A stretch of DNA of 64,000 nucleotides, taken from Lachancea kluyveri NRRL Y-12651 (Eukaryota > Ascomycota > Saccharomycetes > Saccharomycetales > Saccharomycetaceae). Below are positions 28,831 to 38,107 of this stretch, piece by piece. The notes under the pieces were generated by a model that saw only the letters and a program-made list of their open reading frames with translations, made no database searches and was not told the DNA's origin. The stretch is from contig CM000691.1 in assembly GCA_000149225.2 (NCBI GenBank), positions 744,001 through 808,000 of the forward strand. Reading direction: 5' to 3'. Numbering within the stretch: position 1 is the first letter of the stretch; every line of letters begins with the position of its first letter. Both the position numbers and the translations under genes were made by a program.

Positions 28831-29967
28831 AATTGTTGAATATATGCTTTGCTTAAGAATATATATTTGGTAATACGCTAAATCAATGTGGAGAAAGTGG
28901 AAGCCCCGAGATCCACCCTATTTATACGAAAAACTACACGCATAAATGCTAGCGCATTACTACGAAGAAGCCACCTCCCTAAACCAGATTTCCCGCTTGT
29001 ATTGCCGCTAGAAACGGGTCTCCAAAATTGGTCCAAGACCCTTGTGGAAGCCCGTAGAAAAGAGCTCGGTTACCTATAGCGTAATGTTTTGCTATGGGGT
29101 CCCCTTTTTTTGCTTTTGCTATGACAGAGCGGAGTAAATATTGTGGTGTATGGGTTTTTACAGCTTGGTTGGCACTTGGCCGTAGCCAGGACGAACTTCG
29201 AGCCTTGGCAATGCAGTCGTCACTCGTGGAGCAAACAGAATGAAACGTAACGTAGTTCTCGGTTGTCTGTCAATTTGAAAATTCTCTCCCGCCTGCGCAA
29301 TTTAGAGACCGGATTCGTTTCTTGCCCTTTTGTCTTGCTGTGCGTCAGTCTGTCAGGTGTCGAAACCATACGCAATACGTAATCATAGTACTGCCCATAT
29401 CGGCCCCGCTACTATATGCATTCTTCTACACATTGGCGATTATAAGATTTGTTTGGAGTTTACTGGCACATTTGAAAGCAAGTTGAAGTTTGGTTGTTGC
29501 ATCTAAGCGCACTCGTGGTATTGTACTGTGGGACTTTGTGAGGATCTTGTGATACCCTGTGGCAGGTGTATGTTATGTGATACATCTCGTTTTATTCGTC
29601 TCGACTTTTTGCTCACTTCGACATTGAGGAGATTGTAACGATGACATGCGTTTATAGTTTGGCTTATCCTGAACCCGAAAACAGCTTACGTTTTTTTTTT
29701 AATCTCGTGCGCGTCACGTGTGGCGTGAACAACAATCCTCTGCGATCAGTCACTGGGGTGTGGCCCTTTCTTGCAAGCTCCAGTAGGAGTTCCCGTTATA
29801 ACGCCACCCCAGTACCATCAGGTCCGTTCCTTCAGGGCTCCATCGGTGCGTCAAATACCACGCGGTGCCGTTGACGAAGAGTGACAAGCAAGCTGTCTTG
29901 CCGGGAATAAATATGTCGTCTTTTGTTACACAGAGGGGTTACATATATTACAATTCTGTTGGTTCGG
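28831..29967. promoter_or_regulatory. Long OM45 promoter / APJ1 3' region with a structured GC-rich element
   Basis: 1,137 bp. ~29700-29880 is GC-richer and contains an outer 9-bp perfect stem ACTGGGGTG (29752-29760) / CACCCCAGT (29805-29813) enclosing a small CTCC-AGTA-GGAG hairpin (~29778-29789). CACGTG occurs at ~29715-29720. Short ORFs here have no coding character. Possibly a structured RNA, but no snoRNA boxes were identified. Confidence 0.35.
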
Positions 29968-31353
29968 TTAATGCACGGTACAATTTTCACCTTCTTGGAG
30001 TTCTTCTTGATCACTGTCTGCAGTCTCGTCAGACCTATGTTTCTTTCTGTTTTTGTTCGCAGCATTACTGGCACTGTAGCTGCGTTTTCTGCTCTTTTCG
30101 TGGTCAAACTCTGGAACAAAGTTGCTCAAAACGTGTTCCTCTACTGGCGTGCCCTCCGGAAGTTCTACCTTTTCCTGAAGGGATAGACAATTTTCATCTT
30201 TACCTAGCAATTCTGATACTTTGTTGATAGTTTCCAGTTGTAACTTATCGGGGAAATCTACCTGAAATCTGATGTATAGGTTACCAAAGCCTTGACTCTG
30301 CGGATGAGGCATCCCCATACTTTCAACACATTTTACACACCCAGGCTTCAAAATTTCACCTGGCAAAACTTCTATCTTCAAAGCACTACCGCAAGGATGG
30401 TTTTCTATCAACACTTCGCCTCCACACAAACTTGTCTTCAAATCGACATGGCAGTCGTTCATGACAAGATCCGTATCGTTGTGAATTTGGAATAGTGGGT
30501 GTTTTACCTGCTGGACTATGATAATGACATCGCCAGGATTTACTTGTTCTTTACCATAGGTAGTGTAAACGATCTCATCCGCTTCTTCCGGTAGAACGAT
30601 CTCCTGCCCATGGTGCATCCCTGGTTGGACCTCGATTTCGAATATTTTACGCTCTTTGATACAGCCTTGGCCCTTGCATTCTGAGCACACGTCTTTGCGT
30701 CTCACAAAAGTTCCCGAACCTCCGCAGTCCTGGCAAGTAGTGGACCAAGTTTGAACCATTGGGCCGTGCCTTCTTGTTTGTGTGTAAAAACCTTGACCAT
30801 TGCAAGCCCTGCATGCAGAGGATGAAGTACCACCATTTCCCTTGCAAGTTTTGCACAGCCTGGTACGATCTAGCCGAAGTTTGGATTTTTTGCCATGATA
30901 CAGCTCCTCCAGGGAGCAGCGTAGATTGTGTTTGATATCCGGACCGCGCGAGACCCTGCGCTGTGAATTCTTTTTTCCTGTGAAGAACATGGTATCATCA
31001 TTAAAAAAACTTGATGCGGAAGTAGTGCTACCACCTCCGAAAAACTGTGAAAACAGATCACCGGCAGACATTCCCGAGGATCCATAGTATACACCTTCCT
31101 GTTGCTGTTCTTGGATTACTGATTCATCGACAGTGCCGTATCTATCGTAAAGTAGCTTTTTCTTAGCATCTCCAAGGATTTCATAGGCTTTGCATATCTC
31201 TTGAAATTTCCTTTTGGAATCTTCAGAGTGATTATTCTTGTCTGGATGGGATTTCAAGGCAGCCAGCCGGTAAGCTTTCTTGATCTCTTGTGGAGTAGCA
31301 TCCACCGAAATGTTTAAAGTGTCATACAGTTCTGTGTTCTTGACCGAAGACAT
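29968..31353 (-). CDS. APJ1: Apj1, class A J-domain co-chaperone
   Basis: 461 aa (S. cerevisiae 528 aa). The J domain is at ~8-72 with HPD in KSHPDKNNHSEDS; then a Gly/Ser-rich linker, a DnaJ zinc-binding region with four CxxCxGxG-type motifs (CKTCKGNGG, CRACNGQG, CQDCGGSG, CSECKGQG; ~165-240) and a C-terminal substrate-binding region (VQPGMHHGQEIVLPEEAD, GDVIIIVQQVKHPLF). The tail is Lys/Glu-rich and lacks a CaaX box. Apj1 is a nuclear Hsp40 that helps Hsp70 resolve aggregates and attenuate Hsf1. A candidate heat-shock element is 240 bp upstream. Confidence 0.95.
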   Translation of the reverse strand: MSSVKNTELYDTLNISVDATPQEIKKAYRLAALKSHPDKNNHSEDSKRKFQEICKAYEILGDAKKKLLYDRYGTVDESVIQEQQQEGVYYGSSGMSAGDLFSQFFGGGSTTSASSFFNDDTMFFTGKKNSQRRVSRGPDIKHNLRCSLEELYHGKKSKLRLDRTRLCKTCKGNGGTSSSACRACNGQGFYTQTRRHGPMVQTWSTTCQDCGGSGTFVRRKDVCSECKGQGCIKERKIFEIEVQPGMHHGQEIVLPEEADEIVYTTYGKEQVNPGDVIIIVQQVKHPLFQIHNDTDLVMNDCHVDLKTSLCGGEVLIENHPCGSALKIEVLPGEILKPGCVKCVESMGMPHPQSQGFGNLYIRFQVDFPDKLQLETINKVSELLGKDENCLSLQEKVELPEGTPVEEHVLSNFVPEFDHEKSRKRSYSASNAANKNRKKHRSDETADSDQEELQEGENCTVH

Positions 31354-31574
31354 CTTTGATGGTGGTGAAATATACTAGCACGCAGTTCTTTCGTTTGTCC
31401 TTCTTCTTGTTTTACTATCTGGATTAATTGTTCTTTTTAGTTTCCCTTACTTATTGTTTTCTAACTGATGGAAACTCGTCGGACTCTGGTTTAAATATAT
31501 AGTTATGAGAGCTGTATTCTTAGAGATGTTAAAATTTAACTGTTATAGATAAATAGTCACATCACTCCAATTGT

Positions 31575-31602
31575 TTGACGCCGCGTCAAGATTTTTCCAG
31601 AA
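31575..31602. promoter_or_regulatory. Candidate APJ1 regulatory sites: palindrome and heat-shock element
   Basis: TTGACGCCGCGTCAA (31575-31589) is a perfect inverted repeat around CCG. TTCCAGAA (31595-31602) fits the TTCnnGAA heat-shock unit, followed by another TTTC unit nearby. Both lie ~220-250 bp upstream of APJ1. An HSE would fit a chaperone gene; binding is inferred only. Confidence 0.35.
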
Positions 31603-32845
31603 AAAACATTTCTCCTTGTTAGCCTCTGGATGCTGTCGGCAGGGAAATCGGACAGCTCTCGGTGAAGTATCTCCGTGGGGTAAAGCTGGGATGGGATAGT
31701 ATACGTATTTCCAGCGAATACCTTTTCACTAGGTGATGATGTTAATGATTGGTTAATCGACAAGAATTGAAAGTTGGTAACTCGGGAATTCTCTTCTTCT
31801 TCTTCTCGAGCATTTTTTTTCTTCTTTATATCCACGAGTTAACTTCTCAAGGCACTTATTGAAGCGTGTAATACATTTTTAAGTGTGAACGTAATAGAAC
31901 GCATCAGTGTTACAAGCAATCAAATCACGCGAATACTCCTCTGAAAAGTTTATAACAGGATATTTTTATGGGCCTCGAAGCTGGCTAAAGTATGTATTTT
32001 TCTTGTTCAAGTAGCCAGGAATGTAATATGTGCTACCAAGACCTCGCTTTTATCATACTATTCCAATTTTTAGGACATCTCCTTGATAAGTTGATTGAAG
32101 ATCAAAATAATTGATTTACAGGGGAGTGGTGTCTACAATATGGACACAAGTGTTAATTCTTCCATAGGCTCTGAATAAGAATGAATTTAGTGGTTCATTT
32201 TGATAAAAAGCTTTAACTGCATGGCGTTTTCTCGTATAATATAATTTCAGAAAGTGCAACAACCAGACAGCCGCTGTCAACATCTCGTGAAAGAATAAGA
32301 ACTGAAATATAGCCCAAAATAGTTAGACTAGTACTTTTCATGATTCAAACCCAAGTAAAGATATAATTACTATGTTATGTGTCGTCCTTTTGATGCTGGT
32401 ACTTTGTATATTCTTACTACATACCAAGAAGCCATCTTACCTAAAAAGTAGGAGCTTATCGAATCCCGTTGATTTAAGTGGCTAATTTCATTATTCTAAA
32501 GACACTCGATTATAAAGCTACTTGACACTATACTCCTTCCTGTGTTAAATTTGCCCATTTCGGTAGCCATGGATTTTAACAAGCACTGCAGGTTTCAATT
32601 GGAAATTTTAACAATGTGTACGAGGCATGCTTTGAAAGATGATTGAAATTGATAGCATAGGATAAAAGAGAAAGGCGGATAAAACTCAAAAGCGAGGGCA
32701 GGCTCTTTCCAACTTTGTGCTCTGTTAAACCATTATATACTTTGACAGCTGATTGGTAGGACATTCAGGTCGTACCGCTGTACTAGATCTCGAGTTCAGC
32801 GACCTGAATCCCGCCGAAATTCGAAGAAAACCCCTTTCATCCAGT

Positions 32846-32850
<5 letters not shown>

Positions 32851-32880
<30 letters not shown>
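32851..32880 (+). repeat. (CT)15 dinucleotide microsatellite
   Basis: Thirty bases of perfect CT repeat in the gene-free stretch next to the inverted block. Confidence 0.95.
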
Positions 32881-32882
<2 letters not shown>

Positions 32883-33553
32883 ATGTTGAGAAGCTGCTTC
32901 AATTACATTCAATGCGCTGTAAAATGGCGAGTATAGATTACGTTATTTCGCGCGATCAGACAAATGCGTACAAACCGTAGGTTTAAATCTAGCCACTGTA
33001 TCAATTTATCATTGGGAATAACTCAGTAATGCATATATCTGTCTTGGTTAAATTATTTGAGTCTTTGTTACAGGTGAGCATTGCGTGAATTACTGTCACG
33101 TGAGCTTTACCTAGCTTATCGTTATCCCAAACTTTACAGATGCGGATTTCCTCCGATTTGATTGTAAACGACAAATCTTCATTGGAGGAAGTAAGGTGGA
33201 AGTGGATGATTATCTATATAGTACATATCTAAATTATACAATTACGATAATTATTCCTTGGCTCCACCCTTTTCGTCTTTTTTTATAGATTTTTTTATCT
33301 TACTCTAACTTGAAAATGTCTTGGAATCGAAAAACTGTATGGATACTGTTCCTGTGTTGTACTGTATGTACGGTAATTAATTAGCCCTTTTAAAAAAAAA
33401 AACTCCTTGATAGCAAAATTTGGTAAATATGAAAGCGATAGCAACGGTGATTAACCTGGAAAAAAAGGTAATAATAACAATAATAATAATAAAGATGAGA
33501 AAAAAGGTTGGTGATGTGGTTCTTTTTTTTTTTTGTTTTTTTTTTTCAAATCT

Positions 33554-34729
33554 TCATTCCTTGTGCAAGTCTCTAAAGATTCTCTCGAGTTGTTCGACGT
33601 CCAACCTCTGGATAACGAGATTCCTTAGCAGACCAATCATGGTGATAAAGCTGGCAATCCCAACGGGAACCACGCAAAAAACAGTAATGTTGTATAGGTT
33701 GATTTGTCTGTTTTTGGTAAACTTAAAGTTCTTTGGGTATTTCTTTCTCTTTTTGCGCTGGGTGTCTTCCTCACCGATCCCAGTGTTGGACATACCTCTA
33801 CGAACAGCAGCTAAATCGTCTCCAGAAGACTCGTCGCTTGTTGTTTTTTCTTGTTTTTCTTGCACATAATTCAAGTTTGAGGTCAAGAAGCTTTGCCAGA
33901 TATAAGCACCAGTCAGTATGCAACTTATCATGATCCAAGTATGAAGATAATAGTTTCCTTGTGGAGAAAGTGAGGAAAGCAATAGTAACTCTAAGGTAAT
34001 GAAAATAAGAGACATGGAAAACATTCTCAGAATTGCTGCAAGGGTTGAATACTTGACTATCCAACGAACCATCAAGGAATCCAAGATCGAGTAGCTTAAA
34101 TACATGGACACCAGACACCATAGCGAACACAACAAATATTCGGAAGACCGAGCTGTAATTAATGCAGTTAATAAATATGAGTCGCTATTTGTTGCTAAGT
34201 TCGTACCGGTTGTATAGGTTTGCCAAAAAAGCTTAAAGGCATTGGTCAGGCTTTTGTTTTCCATTGAGTAGAGTACATTGTTCTTGTATGATAGATCCCA
34301 AGCCTTTTTTAGAGAGTGAAAGAAACTTAGTATTGGAGGAAGCAACGAGAGGTCTCGACACAGTGCAATGAGGAAATGCTGTTTAGCGTTCAAATTATTT
34401 AGCGATAGCAACTTGATTGAACTGTATGTGCGTAAAGAACTTGTGCTAGCATCCTGCCGTATTGACGTTCCTTCCAAATTGGAACTTGAGTGGCGGCGCC
34501 GATGGTGATGGTGGTGAATATGGTGGACATGATGTACTTGCGGAGAGAACGGAGAGCTTTGCGGAATGACAGTAGATAAAACCATATTCTCAGCGTTTCT
34601 GTTGACTAGAGAGTTTACCATACGGCGCAAGCTCCTTGTTCGCAAGCCTTTTGTATCCCTTGATGATGTGATGATGTGAGCATTCTTCAATGTATTTTTT
34701 TTTTCGTCACTCCAGCTCTGCTCGTACAT
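33554..34729 (-). CDS. EOS1: Eos1, ER membrane protein of N-glycosylation
   Basis: 391 aa (S. cerevisiae 366 aa). A Ser/His-rich N-terminus (histidine cluster HHVHHIHHHHH at ~67-77) is followed by several hydrophobic segments: around LLCSLWCLVSMYLSYSIL, MFSMSLIFITLELLLLSSL, WIMISCILTGAYIWQSFL and VFCVVPVGIASFITMIGLL. Eos1 is an ER multipass protein linked to N-glycosylation and oxidative-stress tolerance; its molecular activity is unknown. It lies beside the tropomyosin gene as YNL080C does, but the whole block is flipped relative to APJ1 and SWS2. Confidence 0.93.
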   Translation of the reverse strand: MYEQSWSDEKKNTLKNAHIITSSRDTKGLRTRSLRRMVNSLVNRNAENMVLSTVIPQSSPFSPQVHHVHHIHHHHHRRRHSSSNLEGTSIRQDASTSSLRTYSSIKLLSLNNLNAKQHFLIALCRDLSLLPPILSFFHSLKKAWDLSYKNNVLYSMENKSLTNAFKLFWQTYTTGTNLATNSDSYLLTALITARSSEYLLCSLWCLVSMYLSYSILDSLMVRWIVKYSTLAAILRMFSMSLIFITLELLLLSSLSPQGNYYLHTWIMISCILTGAYIWQSFLTSNLNYVQEKQEKTTSDESSGDDLAAVRRGMSNTGIGEEDTQRKKRKKYPKNFKFTKNRQINLYNITVFCVVPVGIASFITMIGLLRNLVIQRLDVEQLERIFRDLHKE

Positions 34730-34825
34730 AGTTATGGCGATAAACGCGCCAACCGTTGAAAACGTGCAACGTTTTACGAGATATGTATCTTAACTAATTT
34801 AATAAGTGCGAGCACTAAGAGCGAG

Positions 34826-34844
34826 ACGAGAAACCATTTCTCGT
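34826..34844. other. Perfect inverted repeat in the TPM-EOS1 spacer
   Basis: ACGAGAAA-CCA-TTTCTCGT, an 8-bp stem with a 3-nt loop, 103 bp downstream of the TPM stop and ~97 bp upstream of the EOS1 start. Could be a 3'-end structure of TPM or a dimeric factor site; no known match. Confidence 0.4.
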
Positions 34845-34946
34845 AAGGTTCGAGGGTATACTTTTGCTTGTGTAGTGCCGAGCTTCTTAAATGATGGTTT
34901 ATAGACATTTCATGCTTGGACGAGCGACGTGCATCGCCGTCATCAT

Positions 34947-35493
34947 CTATAAATTTTCCAAAGAAGCAGCGATTTCATCCAATTCGTTCTTGGCCTCGTC
35001 ATACTTGACCGTTAAGTCTTCATATTTCTTTTCCCATTCGTCTCTTTCCTGTTCTAGAGAGACAACCTTTCTCTCCAATTGTTCGGCCTTTAGGTCGGTT
35101 TCTCTCAACTTTTCAGTGGTTTCCTTCAACTTGGCATCACTTTCTTCTAGTTCTTCTTCCAATTGTTGGTTCTTCTTGGTGAAGTTGTCGTTGTTGGCTC
35201 TTAGAGAAGTGGAATCTTCTGCCAATTGCTTGTTTTCGACCAACTGAGATTCTAATTTTTCCACTTCGTCTTCCAAGTGTTGGTTCTTGGTTGTCAACGA
35301 CTTGATCTGGTTTTCCTTTTCAGTGTTCTCTTGCTCTAGCTGCTTGATCTGTTCCTTCAACTCTTCAGCCTTCTCTTGCCAGTTTTCGGCCTCCAACTTC
35401 AAGTTGTTCAATTTCTATTCATCGAGTTAGTACACATTCTACGAATGCAGACGGCCTCTGTAGCTTACAACATACTTCTCTGATCTTATCCAT
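34947..35493 (-). CDS. TPM1: Tropomyosin, spliced
   Basis: Join 35493-35476 and 35414-34947 on the minus strand, 161 aa. Exon 1 is MDKIRE; exon 2 continues KLNNLKLEAENWQEKAEEL and is a continuous heptad coiled coil ending in DEIAASLENL, the C-terminus of both yeast tropomyosins. Length equals S. cerevisiae Tpm2 (161); it lacks the internal ~38-residue duplication of Tpm1 (199), yet the start and much sequence are Tpm1-like. Tropomyosin stabilises actin cables for polarised transport. This is the single ortholog of the TPM1/TPM2 pair. It is divergent from NIS1. Confidence 0.97.
35415..35475 (-). other. Tropomyosin gene intron (61 nt)
   Basis: Minus strand: donor GTATGT at 35475-35470, perfect branch point TACTAAC (complement of 35426-35432), acceptor GAATAG ending at 35415. 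Removal restores the MDKIREKLNNLKLE start of yeast tropomyosin in frame. Short for a yeast intron. Confidence 0.93.
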
Positions 35494-36114
35494 TCTTGCT
35501 TTCCTTACTTGCCAACGTTTTGGTTGTACGTCGTGGCCAACAGAAGGGATTCCCCTTTTATACTGGATTTGCCACCGTGTTTAAAGAAAAACTTTGATCT
35601 GTCCCGTCCCACGACACACAGACTGCGTTGCAGAAAACTGACCAATCGTAAAAAATACAACAACAAAAAAAAAAAAAATAAAAAATAAACAAATAATAAC
35701 ATAAACGCGTTACTGTCGCATTCCACGGCAGGTCAAAACCCCCAGAAAAAGGCAAAAACAAAACAGACACCCTATCCACTCATCCGCCCACATCGGTTTA
35801 GGCCGGGTAACATAATACGCTTTGATCACGCGACTCTCACGTGGTTTTCACGTGGTCTGTGACCTGTATGCCACGTGACTTGTTGTGGCACGGAAAATTT
35901 TTTTTCTTTTTTCACTGTCTAAAAATCGGCAGGCTGGGTTTTACCGTATTGAGATCTACACCAGAATCTCGAGAGCTGGTCGATGCATCTTCATTGTAAA
36001 AAAGATACAGAAATAGACAAAAGAAGGATGTGTTTCTTTTTAGAAATTCTGTAAAGTTACCTGAAACATGAAACCAACCGTCCGGGCTAGGACAAAAAAG
36101 GAAAAAGAAACTTT
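35494..36114. promoter_or_regulatory. Divergent TPM/NIS1 promoter with a triple CACGTG cluster
   Basis: 621 bp. Three CACGTG sites lie within 40 bp at 35838-35843, 35849-35854 and 35872-35877 (Cbf1/Pho4-type bHLH sites). An ACGCGT (MCB) is at 35705-35710 and A-rich tracts at ~35663-35690. Site identity is by consensus only. Confidence 0.5.
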
Positions 36115-37935
36115 ATGGTCGCTGGGACAATGTCTCAGGTATTGCAGGTTTTTGATCTCAGTTCTACTGCTATCTCCCAACTTAGAAACAGTAACGCTTC
36201 ACAGAGAGCTCTCGCATCCAATAAGTTATCTTTCTACGATACAGCCGGAGAAATAGAAACCGATGTGTCCTACCTCGATCTTTACACAGACACGACTACC
36301 AGTATTCACCAGGAAGAGATGACTGATGAAGAGCAGGAGGAATCATTTATAAGACCATTGTACGCTGGCACGAAAGGTGACAACACAAGCTCGACACGTA
36401 ATCATCAGAGAGTGTCCTCAATGGCATCAGAAATGGTGGAGCAATTGGACCCCAGTAGACTCTCTATTATAAACGGCCAGCGAGGATTAGACAGAAACTT
36501 TCTCGGCCATTCTAGGAATTATTCTCAGACGGTAACAGTGATAGACGATTCTCCCAAGAAGCAATCACGGTCTCTGAGGGGAAATGACGCTATAAACACA
36601 TATTACAGAGATTTCAATCAGTTCCATATAGACCAAACGATGAACCACAAGCAAAGACAGCAAGAATTTAGAGATCTCGAGCAAAAAGAATTTACAAGGA
36701 GTAAAATATTGGACAAAGTCTCCAAATGGTCACGGTATTCCAATTCGAAAGAAAACACCTTCACAACGACAGGCTTTCAGCCTCAAACAGACACTAACCC
36801 CCACCGTAGAGGCACCAAGGTTTCGCGGTATCCCTCAGTCAAAGGTAAGGATTTTTCCAACACCCAGGAAATAAAGAGTTATAAAAAATCTGGAAGATAC
36901 ATATTTCATCGCGGGTTTTCCATTCGGAGGCAGAAAAAGAGCAAAAGTTTGCGCCGTTTGCAAAAGACTGCAAGGTTTAGGAATAATGCAGAGCTAGCTT
37001 CCTTCATGGAGTATATTCAGCTGGGCTCTACGCCGATAACGGATGTTCTATCCGAGGATCATGTTCTTATGACTAAAGTGAAGCCTCCTGTTTGGAAAGA
37101 GTTATGCAAGGTAAGACCTAAGCTGGTACAGCAAGCGCTGAGCTTGCACAGCTATGAAGTCCAGTTGGCTTGCGAGAAGGAGAGGATGAGAAGCGTAACA
37201 AGCAGCAGAAGCCTGAAGAGGTCCTGTATTTCTAAGGGTTCAAATCCTCATCTCCGTCACATTTTGATGAAAAATTCGGCCAACAAACCACTGCATCGCA
37301 ACAGTATCCGACGTGCTGCAACTCTGGGACGCCCCTTTTCTTCGGTAAGAAGAACTAAGAGTTTTCCGGTAACAAATTCTAAAGCGTACATGCTACAGAG
37401 GCAATACTCGGACCTCTACCAGCTATGGAGAAAATATTTGATGGCAGTAGTTTTGCAACGTATAAGGTTCAGAATCCATCACCAAAGCAATTTGAATGGC
37501 TCAGCAAGTACGGCCAGTTTTCGAAGCGATGGTGACTCAGATTACTCTACAAATTCTTCACATACTGGGTCATCGTTTGGCCTGCCGTCTTTAAACATGT
37601 CGGATAAATTCAACTCCACTTCAAACAGACAGCCAAGTCCACCGGTGATACCATCGGAAAGAATCGAAGAAACAGGGCTTACGGCAGAGAGTCCCATTGT
37701 TATAGGTGATGAACCCGGTTTCAGAGATGCAGGTACATATTCCTTTACGGGCACACCACTAATTCAATTTGAAGACGAAAATTTTGACCACAATGCATAC
37801 AGTTTAGAACCTGCTACTTTTGTCACGGAAATGCAGGAATTGGTAGAAAAACCAGATAAAGCTGAGGAAGACTCCGCATCTTTAATAAGCGACACTTCTG
37901 GTGTTGGCGTGAGAATGTTGAGAAAAGCGTACTAG
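36115..37935 (+). CDS. NIS1: Nis1-like bud-neck protein
   Basis: 606 aa from ATG 36115. A second in-frame ATG at 36130 (MSQVLQVF) has better context and may be the real start. An ATG at 36068 in another frame opens a 62-codon ORF overlapping the start. The protein is Ser/Arg/Lys-rich with no enzymatic domain; a basic segment RQKKSKSLRRLQK lies at ~275-290 and a serine-rich C-terminus with SP sites follows. Identity rests mainly on position and orientation next to tropomyosin (YNL078W). It is longer than S. cerevisiae Nis1 (~407 aa). Nis1 localises to the bud neck with septins and is a Cdc28 target. Confidence 0.75.
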   Translation: MVAGTMSQVLQVFDLSSTAISQLRNSNASQRALASNKLSFYDTAGEIETDVSYLDLYTDTTTSIHQEEMTDEEQEESFIRPLYAGTKGDNTSSTRNHQRVSSMASEMVEQLDPSRLSIINGQRGLDRNFLGHSRNYSQTVTVIDDSPKKQSRSLRGNDAINTYYRDFNQFHIDQTMNHKQRQQEFRDLEQKEFTRSKILDKVSKWSRYSNSKENTFTTTGFQPQTDTNPHRRGTKVSRYPSVKGKDFSNTQEIKSYKKSGRYIFHRGFSIRRQKKSKSLRRLQKTARFRNNAELASFMEYIQLGSTPITDVLSEDHVLMTKVKPPVWKELCKVRPKLVQQALSLHSYEVQLACEKERMRSVTSSRSLKRSCISKGSNPHLRHILMKNSANKPLHRNSIRRAATLGRPFSSVRRTKSFPVTNSKAYMLQRQYSDLYQLWRKYLMAVVLQRIRFRIHHQSNLNGSASTASFRSDGDSDYSTNSSHTGSSFGLPSLNMSDKFNSTSNRQPSPPVIPSERIEETGLTAESPIVIGDEPGFRDAGTYSFTGTPLIQFEDENFDHNAYSLEPATFVTEMQELVEKPDKAEEDSASLISDTSGVGVRMLRKAY

Positions 37936-38107
37936 ACCATGCTCGTTATCTAGTTAGAAGTTTTCCTTTTTTTTTCTCCTATTTCTGTTAAGTTAGAGAC
38001 TATAATCAAGAAAGAACAGCATATTAACGGTAAAGGCGCTAGGGATATATAATTATGTACATGGAAGATAGAGGTGGAGATAAAAGTAAAGTGTTGTATT
38101 TCCTTTT

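Larger units (their letters stand above)
31354..33553. other. Long gene-free stretch between APJ1 and EOS1 (inversion breakpoint region)
   Basis: 2.2 kb without a credible gene, far above the local norm. Contents: APJ1 promoter with a palindrome TTGACGCCGCGTCAA (31575-31589) and TTCCAGAA (31595-31602); a 10-bp perfect inverted repeat ATTCAGGTCG/CGACCTGAAT (32763-32772 and 32800-32809); a (CT)15 microsatellite (32851-32880); GTCACGTG at 33095-33102; poly-A/T runs near EOS1 (33391-33402, 33523-33546). It coincides with one end of the inverted EOS1-TMA108 block. Confidence 0.6.

Noticed and set aside
33095-33102. GTCACGTG as a centromere CDEI
   Set aside because: No ~80-160 bp AT-only CDEII and no CDEIII (TCCGAA core) follow, and no centromere is expected in this syntenic block.
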